Part shown: in pieces, positions 1-6,802 of the stretch
Layout of the letters: each line of letters opens with the position of its first letter
How positions within the stretch are numbered: the stretch's first letter is position 1
Source: an uncultured Candidatus Melainabacteria bacterium
GTDB lineage: Bacteria; Cyanobacteriota; Vampirovibrionia; Gastranaerophilales; Gastranaerophilaceae
Length of the DNA: 64,000 nucleotides
Direction: 5' to 3'
Assembly (NCBI GenBank): GCA_949927415.1
Contig: CATLFB010000003.1
Coordinates: 291,449 to 355,448, forward strand
Program-made: the position numbers and the translations under genes
The notes under the pieces: generated by a model
What the model saw: the letters and a program-made list of their open reading frames with translations, nothing else
Told to the model about the DNA's origin: nothing
Database searches by the model: none

Positions 1-410
1 GCAACTGTGACAGAGCCTATTGTTGAAGAATCTTTTGCCTGAATCGGGGAAGTCACTGTGATGTTTGCACGTTTATACTTGCCGCTGTCGTTGTGGCCTG
101 AATAGATAAGGTTTCCGTCCTTGTCGCGGAATTCGATTAAAACAATGTCATTGTGGCTTTTTAAAAGGCCTGCGGCATGGAGTTCAATTTGTTTTTTTGC
201 CATGTCATTGTTCAGACCGCGCGTAATCTCAACGCCTTCGATTGCAAGGATTTTGGAAATTACCTGACCGAAACTTTTATAACCTTCGTTTAGTTTTTTC
301 TGAATATTGAATATCGCAAATATCGCGATAAACACAATTAAAACTGTGCTTAAAATCAATCCCGATATTATTAAACGGTTCTGTGTTGTGAGACTAACTT
401 TATTTCCCAT
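1..410 (-). CDS. membrane-anchored sensor protein, N-terminal part (truncated by window edge)
   Basis: An open frame runs from the ATG at 408-410 (minus) off the left edge, giving about 136 residues with no stop. Residues about 13-32 form one hydrophobic segment, then a charged stretch (QKKLNEGYKSFG) and an extracytoplasmic-looking domain with FRDKDGNLIYSGHNDSG, a pattern like the single-Cache/PAS-type sensor domains of histidine kinases, chemoreceptors and diguanylate cyclases. The output domain lies outside the window, so the class cannot be named. No Shine-Dalgarno is visible; instead a promoter (417-445) sits so close that the transcript should begin at the ATG. Confidence 0.75.
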   Translation of the reverse strand, partial: MGNKVSLTTQNRLIISGLILSTVLIVFIAIFAIFNIQKKLNEGYKSFGQVISKILAIEGVEITRGLNNDMAKKQIELHAAGLLKSHNDIVLIEFRDKDGNLIYSGHNDSGKYKRANITVTSPIQAKDSSTIGSVTV

Positions 411-416
411 GATTAA

Positions 417-445
417 ATTATACCACTTCCCTAATAAGCAATCAA
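417..445 (-). promoter_or_regulatory. sigma-70-type promoter of the truncated sensor gene, probably leaderless
   Basis: On the minus strand TTGATT (440-445) and TATAAT (417-422) are separated by 17 bases. Only 6 bases lie between the -10 box and the ATG at 410, so the predicted start of transcription falls on or next to the start codon. Confidence 0.55.
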
Positions 446-562
446 GGAATTTTTTATACGGCGTTAAAGGTTTTGAAGGCCTCTTTTTGGTAGGTCTGTT
501 TTTATGAAATAAGTGTAAAAATGCCTTTATTTAGATTTGTAAAAGCCTTGCTATGCTTACTC

Positions 563-591
563 TTGAGATATTTGTAAAAATATGTTACAAT
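563..591 (+). promoter_or_regulatory. sigma-70-type promoter for the phosphodiester glycosidase gene
   Basis: TTGAGA (563-568), 17-base spacer, TACAAT (586-591). It predicts a start of transcription near 598 and a leader of about 115 nt before the ATG at 714. The leader has small inverted repeats (GAGGG/CCCTC at 599-618; GAGTG/CACTC at about 646-668). I do not recognise it as a known riboswitch. Otherwise the 411-713 gap holds no gene I can support. Confidence 0.5.
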
Positions 592-713
592 AAATACAGA
601 GGGGCGTTAAATGCCCTCAATGTGGTTTTTTATACACCCCTTGACGAGTGTTATTCCCCACACCACTCTTTAATAAAAAAGGTATCCGTTACTTCAACCT
701 GAAAGGTCGACCT

Positions 714-1973
714 ATGGATACACTTGTTTCACTGCGTTCTGAATTTTTTTCGAAATTGCTGGAAAAGGCACTTTATCTTTCAGTGATTACAGGTGTTGTG
801 TGCTTGCAGGGTTTTATTCTGACCAATCCGATACTGGCAGATGAATTAAAATTAGCGCAAAATACTGCCATGCCTGTTAATATTGAAAGTCTAAAAGAAA
901 AAATAATGATGGAGATTTCGCCGGAAGCCAGAAAGAAAAATTTTGATGAAAATATTCGCGCGAAATACCCGAAAGCCGTATTAACAGATGTTCAGGACGG
1001 TGTGAAACACATCAGGCTGACAAAATACTACAACGGCAAACCTGTCAGAATAAATCTTGTTGAAGTTGATTTTAAAGTTGCAAATAATATTGAAGTTGTT
1101 CCGGCACTTTCAACGCAGGAAAAACTTCAATCCAGACGCACAATTACAACTATTGCAAAATCCGGAAATGCGATTGCCGCGATTAACGGAACATATTTTA
1201 AGCCGCAAACAGGGGTGCCTTTGGGAACTTTGATGATTGACGGCAAAATTTATACAGGACCTGTATATGACAGAGCCGCACTTGGAATTTTTGATGACGG
1301 ATTTGATGTTGCAAGGGTTCAGCTTAATGCCGAAATCATCGGGCGCGGAGTTAAAGTAAAAGTTGACAACATAAATCAGCCGAGAATGCTTTCAACATAC
1401 GTTTTAGTATACACTCCGGAGTGGGGGAAATATTCACCCTATGCGCCGAAGTACGGAATGAGTTTGAGGGTTGCGGACGGCCAAATAACAAAGGCCTCCG
1501 CTAACCCGCTCGAAATTCCCGAAAATGGTTATGTGATATCAGGGCCCAAAAAACTTCTTGAACCGTTATTGAAAGACAAAGATGCAAAACTTGATATAAA
1601 GACGATACCTGAGTGGAAGAACGTTAAACACATTATAAGCGGCGGCCCGTATCTGGTCAAAAACGGCGAAGTTTTTGTGGATATGACAGCACAAAAACTT
1701 GGGGCTGTCGGCGGTCGAAATCCCAGAACTGCGGTTGGCTATACTTCTGACAGCAATCTGATTTTAGTCGCAGTTGACGGGCGCGAGGGAAGTTCTATCG
1801 GGATGACTTTGATGGAGCTTGCCGGATTTATGAAATCTATTGGCTGTGTCGGTGCGATTAATCTTGACGGCGGTGGCTCGACTGTTATGTATGTTAACGG
1901 AAAAGTTGTCAACAATCCGCATATAAAAGGCGGAATTCCTTTATCAAATGCACTTGTACTTTCTCAGAAATAA
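714..1973 (+). CDS. phosphodiester glycosidase family (NAGPA/DUF2233-like) exported protein
   Basis: 419 residues. The C-terminal two thirds match the NAGPA-type phosphodiester glycosidase domain, known from the mannose-6-phosphate uncovering enzyme and bacterial exopolysaccharide proteins: NGTYF near residue 158, GGPYLVKNGE near 309, GGRNPRTAVGY, and INLDGGGST near 382. A hydrophobic segment at about residues 18-41 fits a signal peptide or anchor, so it probably acts on envelope or extracellular glycans. I chose ATG 714 because AAAGG lies 8 bases upstream; the same frame opens at GTG 648 without a good ribosome site. It is transcribed alone. The actual substrate is unknown. Confidence 0.82.
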   Translation: MDTLVSLRSEFFSKLLEKALYLSVITGVVCLQGFILTNPILADELKLAQNTAMPVNIESLKEKIMMEISPEARKKNFDENIRAKYPKAVLTDVQDGVKHIRLTKYYNGKPVRINLVEVDFKVANNIEVVPALSTQEKLQSRRTITTIAKSGNAIAAINGTYFKPQTGVPLGTLMIDGKIYTGPVYDRAALGIFDDGFDVARVQLNAEIIGRGVKVKVDNINQPRMLSTYVLVYTPEWGKYSPYAPKYGMSLRVADGQITKASANPLEIPENGYVISGPKKLLEPLLKDKDAKLDIKTIPEWKNVKHIISGGPYLVKNGEVFVDMTAQKLGAVGGRNPRTAVGYTSDSNLILVAVDGREGSSIGMTLMELAGFMKSIGCVGAINLDGGGSTVMYVNGKVVNNPHIKGGIPLSNALVLSQK

Positions 1974-2285
1974 ATTTCTCAATTCCTAAAAGCGATATAG
2001 GCCGGGTTGTCATTAGGAGGTCAAAGCCCATAGCAAGCCGGCTGATTTGAAGGGCTTAAAGGTTTTGGGCCGTATGCAGAGATTCTGACATAATATGCAG
2101 AAAATTTTTTGTTTGTCCAAGTTTAAATTTTTATAGCAATCAAAAAGCAAAGGCTGGATTCTTTTGCCCTTCGGGCTCAGAATGACTCACGATATTCAAC
2201 TCACAATAAGTAAAAATCGATACCTCATACGTTATAATGCTTACTCAATAGCACACACCCCGTCATTGCTCCGGCGGGGTTTATT
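1974..2285. other. non-coding gap of about 310 bp with a REP-like palindrome and a terminator
   Basis: I see no supportable gene here. The gap holds a palindromic repeat-like element (2152-2186) and a hairpin (2257-2290). The stretch 1995-2070 is richer in G and contains repeated GCCGG and GGGC words, but I cannot assign it. Confidence 0.5.
2152..2186. repeat. REP-like palindromic intergenic element
   Basis: Interrupted palindrome: ATTCT...GCCC, loop TTCG, GGGC..AGAAT, flanked by GGCTGG and GAC. It resembles the 'CATTCTGAG...GAATCC' type of dispersed intergenic repeat seen in many bacteria. Only one copy is visible here, so the repeat status is inferred. Confidence 0.35.
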
Positions 2286-2290
2286 TTATC
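2257..2290 (-). terminator. intrinsic terminator candidate, usable on both strands
   Basis: ACCCCG / CGGGGT 6-bp stem with a 12-nt loop, followed on the + strand by TTTATTTTA. It sits at the end of the minus-strand Tic20-like gene and overlaps its last codons, so it may instead end transcription coming from the left. Confidence 0.4.
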
Positions 2291-2696
2291 TTACATTCAT
2301 ATCAATTATGTTGGAAACCCAAGGGATTCTGCTGTATTTACCCATAAATGATGTGATTGCCAGGTAGAAAAGCAAAATGTATATAGCAGTCTGAATTACG
2401 GAATAACCAAACAGAACAGGCGAATTAAATATAAATACAATTTTTGCCGCCAGAAGGTTGATAAAAGGTATCATTCCGAGCATATTTAGTATAAATCCGA
2501 GAATCATGCACAAAAGCACATACCCGATTGATATGAATATTGACTGAAAAATATGATATTGCAGAAATTTTGTCAGGTGTGTTTTCCTTATCAGTCCGAT
2601 TATCAGCCACACAAATCCGACAAAGCCCATAGTTAAATAACTAAGTCCCGCAACAATTCGCTCAATCATATAAGGTTTTTCATGTTTGTAATGCAT
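2286..2696 (-). CDS. Tic20-like small polytopic membrane protein
   Basis: 136 residues, mostly hydrophobic, with about four membrane segments. A short charged turn follows the first (IGLIRKTHLTKFLQYHIFQS), and the tail reads GKYSRIPWVSNII. This layout and ending resemble the Tic20/YccF-type proteins common in cyanobacteria, where plastid Tic20 is a protein-import component; in bacteria the role is unknown. The ATG is one base after the TPR gene stop with GAAAG upstream, so translation is probably coupled. An internal ATG at 2669 is an alternative start. Confidence 0.55.
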   Translation of the reverse strand: MHYKHEKPYMIERIVAGLSYLTMGFVGFVWLIIGLIRKTHLTKFLQYHIFQSIFISIGYVLLCMILGFILNMLGMIPFINLLAAKIVFIFNSPVLFGYSVIQTAIYILLFYLAITSFMGKYSRIPWVSNIIDMNVR

Positions 2697-2697
2697 T

Positions 2698-3774
2698 TTA
2701 TGCGCTTTCTAATTCGCCGCGGCGCTTTTTGTCGATGTATTCTTCCAAAACCTGATAATAGACAAGTTTATGTTCATCGTTTTCAGGTTCAATCTTGATT
2801 GCTGAACGATATGACGCAATAGATTTTTCAATTTCGCCTCTGAGATAGTGTGCGTTGCCTAAGAGCATATACACCTGCGCATTGTTCGGCGAAATCTTGA
2901 GCGCTTGTTTATACAAATCCATTGCTTCATCAAGTCTTTTAATATTCGCATACAAATTCGCAAGAAGAAGATATGCATTAATTTCTTTTGGTGAAGTTTT
3001 AATTGCGCGTTTGTACATTTCAATTGCCATCTCTGTTTCTTTGAATTCTGAAAGTGCAATTGAGTAGCAAATGTAGGCTTTATAATTGTCGCCTTCCATT
3101 TTTAAGGCTTTTTCAAAGTAATTATAAGCTTTTTCGCGTTCTTTCATCAGTGTCAAAGTGTTTCCGATGCAAATTGCAACAATTTTGTTGTCAGGGTTAA
3201 GTGCAAAGACTCGTTTGTACAAATCAAGTGCGGTTTCGTAGTCAAAAAGTTTGAAGCAGACATTACCCATATCCACAAGCGCCGTAATGTTTTCAGGGTC
3301 AAGCGAAAGCGCTTTTTCATAATACGCTCTTGCTTCCACATAATCTTCATTATCCTGATAAAGAAGTGCAATTGCGTTGTAGATTTCAGGATTTGAAGAG
3401 CACAAATCTATGGCTCTGTTATAGTAAAACAGGGCTTTTGGGAAGTTTTTCCATTCAGCGAAAACATTTCCGATGTTGTAATAAATCAGGAAGTTTTTCG
3501 GATTAATTTCTAACGCTCTGTTGTAGTAGGAAAGCGATTTTCTGAAATCTCTTTCATAAAACCACATTGTGCCCATTCCGACTAATGCCTCAACATCATT
3601 CGGAGCGATTGTCAAAAGGCTTTCTAATACTGACATAACCTTATCATAATCCTGTTTTTCAAGGTACAATTTTGATAAAGCATGATAATTGGCCGCATTT
3701 TGCGGGTCTTTTGCCATTGCAATAATGGCATCTTCTATTTGTCTGTCCAAATCTTTGTTTTCTATATTTTCCAT
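2698..3774 (-). CDS. tetratricopeptide repeat protein
   Basis: 358 residues made almost entirely of 34-residue TPR units, about nine to ten in a row from residue 20 to 345, with the usual G/A/Y/P positions (ALEINPKNFLIYYNIGN, ALSLDPENITALVDMGN, ALKISPNNAQVYMLLGN). There is no signal peptide, so it is a cytoplasmic scaffold for protein partners that the sequence does not reveal. It forms a two-gene unit with the downstream Tic20-like gene. It could be an assembly factor for membrane proteins, by analogy with cyanobacterial TPR proteins, but that is inference. Confidence 0.9.
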   Translation of the reverse strand: MENIENKDLDRQIEDAIIAMAKDPQNAANYHALSKLYLEKQDYDKVMSVLESLLTIAPNDVEALVGMGTMWFYERDFRKSLSYYNRALEINPKNFLIYYNIGNVFAEWKNFPKALFYYNRAIDLCSSNPEIYNAIALLYQDNEDYVEARAYYEKALSLDPENITALVDMGNVCFKLFDYETALDLYKRVFALNPDNKIVAICIGNTLTLMKEREKAYNYFEKALKMEGDNYKAYICYSIALSEFKETEMAIEMYKRAIKTSPKEINAYLLLANLYANIKRLDEAMDLYKQALKISPNNAQVYMLLGNAHYLRGEIEKSIASYRSAIKIEPENDEHKLVYYQVLEEYIDKKRRGELESA

Positions 3775-3825
3775 GTCTTCATTTTAACTTAATTTTTTAT
3801 ATTTGTAAAACTATTGAGAAATGTA

Positions 3826-3856
3826 ACGGGCATGTTTCTTATCCAAACATGCCCGC
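3826..3856 (-). terminator. strong hairpin after rsfS
   Basis: Perfect 11-bp stem (3827-3837 with 3845-3855) and 7-nt loop just after the rsfS stop. The T-run is poor on the minus strand, so it may be a terminator or a 3'-end stabilising structure separating rsfS from the TPR gene. Confidence 0.5.
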
Positions 3857-3862
3857 TTGTAT

Positions 3863-4258
3863 TTATTGGTTGTATTTTGAAAACTCTTTGGATTCTTCTC
3901 TCCACTCGTCTTCCGGAATACTGAAAGCATTGTTCCAGAATTTTTCGATTGCGTAAGTTTCACGTTCATCCCTGTGCAGAATGTGAACAACAACATCGCC
4001 GAAATCGAGTAAGTTCCAACGGTTTTTGACGTCGTTTTCTGCTCTTAAAGGCGGTCTGTTCAATTCTTTTTTCGTTCTTTCCTTAACAGTTTCCATCAGA
4101 GCTTTTACATGAGGCGTAGAATCCCCTGTTGCAATTACAAAGAAGTCTGCCATTGAAGAAACATGGCTTATGTTTAGTATCGAAATATTTTTGCCTAATT
4201 TGTCATCAAGCATTGCCGCAATAATGCAGGCGAGTTTGTGAGAAGTCATTTGTTCCAA
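3863..4258 (-). CDS. rsfS: ribosomal silencing factor RsfS (YbeB/Iojap)
   Basis: 131 residues, the usual family length. RsfS binds L14 on the 50S subunit and blocks joining with the 30S subunit in starved cells. The family core is visible: ADFFVIATGDSTPHVKAL, then RPPLRAENDVKNRWNLLDFGDVVVHILHRDERETYAIEKFW, where most members have GW.LiDyGdvvVHif...R..Y.LE.LW. It lies 11 bp after rpiB and is probably co-transcribed with it. Confidence 0.95.
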   Translation of the reverse strand: MEQMTSHKLACIIAAMLDDKLGKNISILNISHVSSMADFFVIATGDSTPHVKALMETVKERTKKELNRPPLRAENDVKNRWNLLDFGDVVVHILHRDERETYAIEKFWNNAFSIPEDEWREESKEFSKYNQ

Positions 4259-4269
4259 AGTTGTCCGTC

Positions 4270-4704
4270 CTATTCTATAATGTCTACACGGCGTTTGTGT
4301 CTTCCGCCTTCAAAACCTGTTTTCAGCCAGATATCAACGATATCAAGCGCTAAGTGTTCACCGATTACGCGTTCTCCTAGGCAAAGTACATTAGCGTTGT
4401 TGTGCGCTCTTGAAACCCTTGCTGAATATGTGTCGCCGCAAAGTGCCGCGCGAATTCCGCGTACCTTATTGGCCGCAATTGACATTCCGATTCCGGTTCC
4501 GCAAACAAGAATTCCGCGGTTTGATTTGCCTGAAATTACTCTTTCTGCAACTGCACGCGCAATTTCAGGATAATCGCACGCCTCGCGCGTAAGAGTTCCT
4601 AAATCAACGTAAGGTATGTTTCTTGCTTTTAAATAATCAATAATTTTTTCTTTATACAAAAAACCGCCATGGTCTGAACCTATTGCAACCTTCAAATCTT
4701 CCAT
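4270..4704 (-). CDS. rpiB: ribose-5-phosphate isomerase B
   Basis: 144 residues. Interconverts ribose 5-phosphate and ribulose 5-phosphate in the non-oxidative pentose phosphate pathway. Family motifs are clear: IGSDHGGF at the N-terminus, DYPEIARAV, the catalytic-cysteine loop GILVCGTGIGMSIAANKV, and CLGERVIG. The ATG at 4704 is preceded by AAAGGGG; a longer frame to 4752 has no such site. First gene of an rpiB-rsfS unit. Confidence 0.95.
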   Translation of the reverse strand: MEDLKVAIGSDHGGFLYKEKIIDYLKARNIPYVDLGTLTREACDYPEIARAVAERVISGKSNRGILVCGTGIGMSIAANKVRGIRAALCGDTYSARVSRAHNNANVLCLGERVIGEHLALDIVDIWLKTGFEGGRHKRRVDIIE

Positions 4705-4815
4705 ATAAACACCCCTTTCATAAAACTGAGGACGAAAACGTCCGATATTCAATAACTGTTTTCATTATAATAGTTTTTTGAATATCTTGCAAGTGGGGAT
4801 AAAATATTTTTATAA

Positions 4816-4998
4816 TTAAGCCATCAAATTATTATTAAGAGGATCTGAATTTGGGTTAATAGCGTCAAACATATTTTGAGTTGTATCAAGGGTAATTCCA
4901 TTTTCAGCCTGCATAGCTTTAAATCTGACATCTTCAAGGCTGTCTCCGGTAACTGTGACTTCTTTTCCGTCCGGATCAGTTACTGTCTTGCTGTAGGT
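4816..4998 (-). pseudogene. detached C-terminal part of the upstream coiled-coil repeat protein (beyond an in-frame TGA)
   Basis: Directly after the TGA at 4999-5001 the same frame stays open for 60 more codons to TAA at 4816-4818. It continues the second copy of an internal repeat: after the stop comes TYSKTVTDPDGKEVTVTG, matching TYSKTIKGADGNNVTITG in the first copy. The stop stands where the first copy has GGA (Gly), so a single G-to-T change, or a base-call error, would explain it. Confidence 0.7.
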
Positions 4999-5622
4999 TC
5001 AGTCTTCATTTTTTGTAATGCCTTCTTCTTGAAGTTGTAATGCTTCTGCATTGTCGCCTTCAGCCGCAGATGCTTTTGAGCGTACTTCTGCAGGTGTTTT
5101 TCCGGTAATAGTTACATTATTGCCGTCTGCGCCTTTAATTGTTTTAGAATAGGTTCCGTCATCGTTTTTCGTGATGCCTTCCTGATAAAGCTGTGATGCT
5201 TCTTTCAGTTCGGCGTTTTCGCGGCGTGCGGCTTCAAGTTTACGATTGATTTCAGCCATTTGCTGCTGTTGTTGTTGCAATTGAGCCCTGATTTCCGGAT
5301 TTTGAATTTCGGGAGTGTCGGCAACAGATTCTTTTTTCCCTGTAAATGCACTTAGAAGGGCGCCTGTAAAGCTTGTTACAACACCGGTTCCAAGAAGCCA
5401 TTTCTCAGCTTTTGAAAGTCCGGGATTGTAAGAGCCTGGATACATTCCGTTGTTATATGATTGTCCGTATGGAAAAATCGGCGTATCTATACCCATGCTG
5501 CCATATCCGCCCCAATTATTTATTGTTGTTTCTTTGGCGTTGATGTTTATATTAGGGCTTCTGCCTAAATTTAATCTTTCTGTTTGCATTGTATAGCCGC
5601 TTTTGCCAACCATCCATCCCAT
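4999..5622 (-). CDS. coiled-coil repeat protein, paralogue of the adjacent gene; truncated by in-frame TGA
   Basis: 207 residues before the stop, 268 if the TGA is read through. The N-terminus has a short beta-like motif (PNININAKETTINN), a conserved hydrophobic stretch (LSKAEKWLLGTGVVTSFTGALLSAF, about residues 68-92), a coiled coil (about 108-140, Q-rich) and a roughly 50-residue repeat starting YQEGITKNDDGTYSK, whose second copy is cut by the stop. The first half matches the upstream gene (SININIQKTTINN, LSKGEKWLLG), so the two are tandem duplicates. RBS AGAGGAG. I do not recognise the function; it looks like a lineage-specific family. Confidence 0.7.
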   Translation of the reverse strand: MGWMVGKSGYTMQTERLNLGRSPNININAKETTINNWGGYGSMGIDTPIFPYGQSYNNGMYPGSYNPGLSKAEKWLLGTGVVTSFTGALLSAFTGKKESVADTPEIQNPEIRAQLQQQQQQMAEINRKLEAARRENAELKEASQLYQEGITKNDDGTYSKTIKGADGNNVTITGKTPAEVRSKASAAEGDNAEALQLQEEGITKNED

Positions 5623-5641
5623 TTTGGGTGTTCTCCTCTTT

Positions 5642-6547
5642 TTAAGCTTGTGCTGATTGTTGTTTTTTGCCTTCTTCTTCAGCCGCCGCCTTTGCTTCGG
5701 CTTCTGTATTGTATTGACCTGCCAAATCTTTTCCGTTTAGCGTTGCAACCCAGTGTGAACCTGCCTGACGCGCTCCGCTTTGATATATTTCAAATTTTTG
5801 GTCAGTTAATGTGAATGTTTGTTCTGCAACTGTTCCTGATTTATCGTAAGTGTAAGTTTTTCCGTTTACCGTTACTTCGTTTGGAAGTTCAATATCTCCG
5901 GCTTTTAGAGCTTTACCCTTGAAAATTTCTCTTGCTAAAGCCATAATTTCGCTGTGGGTTAAAGCTTTTCCGCCTTCGCCTTTATATTTGCCTGCGATAA
6001 TGCTGTATCCTGTATCACCGGTTACAGTTCCGTCGGCATTTTTCTTCGCGCGTACGGTGTATGTTGAAGTTCCGTTGTTATCTTTTACTTCTCTTGCTCC
6101 GGCAGTAAAGTCAGCATTTTGATTTTGCTGTGCCTGCGAGGCTGCTCTTGTTGCTGCAACTTCATCTACTGCTGCCTGTCTTCTGGCTGCGGCCTGTTCG
6201 CGTAATCGTTGGTTTTCTGTATTTGTCGCATCTAAATCTCTCTGTATTTGATCAAGTTTTGCCTGATTGTCCGCCAGTGTTGCCTGCATATCATCCATTA
6301 CTTTTTGTGTTTTATCCGGCAATGCTCCCAACACGGCTCCGCCTATTGTCGCGACAGCTCCAATTCCCAACAGCCATTTTTCACCTTTGCTCAATCTGGG
6401 ATCCTGATAATAACCATAGGAGGGCGTCGGAAATAATGCACCATTATTAATCGTGGTTTTTTGAATATTTATGTTTATTGAATTTCCGTGATAGCCGCGT
6501 AGTGTACCGGCTCTGCAAGGTTGTAAATTTATCGGGTGTCCGCCCAT
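5642..6547 (-). CDS. lineage-specific coiled-coil protein with C-terminal repeat domain
   Basis: 301 residues, function unknown. Order: N-terminal SININIQKTTINN motif (about 24-36), hydrophobic Gly-rich segment in LSKGEKWLLGIGAVATIGGAV (about 53-73) that could insert in a membrane, an Ala/Gln-rich coiled coil (about 80-145), and a C-terminal domain with TYTVRAKKNADGTVTGDTG and a final GSHWVATLNGKDLAGQYNTEAEAKAAAEEEGKK. No cleavable signal peptide. First gene of a two-gene unit, 19 bp before its paralogue, with AAAGGAG before the ATG. It shares an 18-bp upstream motif (6573-6590) with the coiled-coil gene at 34358-34885. Confidence 0.75.
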   Translation of the reverse strand: MGGHPINLQPCRAGTLRGYHGNSININIQKTTINNGALFPTPSYGYYQDPRLSKGEKWLLGIGAVATIGGAVLGALPDKTQKVMDDMQATLADNQAKLDQIQRDLDATNTENQRLREQAAARRQAAVDEVAATRAASQAQQNQNADFTAGAREVKDNNGTSTYTVRAKKNADGTVTGDTGYSIIAGKYKGEGGKALTHSEIMALAREIFKGKALKAGDIELPNEVTVNGKTYTYDKSGTVAEQTFTLTDQKFEIYQSGARQAGSHWVATLNGKDLAGQYNTEAEAKAAAEEEGKKQQSAQA

Positions 6548-6572
6548 AAACGACTCCTTTGTATCTGATTTC

Positions 6573-6590
6573 TTATATATATAAAGTATA
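6573..6590 (-). promoter_or_regulatory. shared AT-rich upstream motif
   Basis: On the + strand TTATATATATAAAGTATA, 25 bases upstream of the ATG at 6547. The identical 18 bases occur at 34914-34931, 28 bases upstream of another coiled-coil gene on the same strand. Probably a promoter core or regulator site. Confidence 0.5.
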
Positions 6591-6802
6591 TAACTATTTA
6601 TATAATTTCAATTTGTCCGGAAATTTTTACAATACTTAATATATACAAAATCCCTATTATATATATGCCCAAATTTTGGAAATTTTTACAACTAAATATT
6701 AATGCTGCAAAGTGAATGAAAGCTATGGAGTAAAAGACTTTCTCTTTAAATTGATTTTACCTGCAATTTTTAGCTGTAATTTTGCGATAAATGCGCTAAT
6801 CA

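Noticed and set aside
307..507. 66-codon + strand open frame overlapping the truncated sensor gene
   Set aside because: It is antisense to a well-supported frame, has no ribosome site and runs into the promoter region.
598..713. Riboswitch in the glycosidase leader
   Set aside because: Short hairpins only; I could not match c-di-GMP, cobalamin or other known motif cores.
2164..2367. 67-codon + strand frame across a palindrome and terminator
   Set aside because: It covers a REP-like element and a hairpin and overlaps the Tic20-like gene; no start signal.
4999..5001. UGA recoded as glycine genome-wide (code 25)
   Set aside because: Only one such case; the other complete genes are explained by the standard code and ordinary stops.
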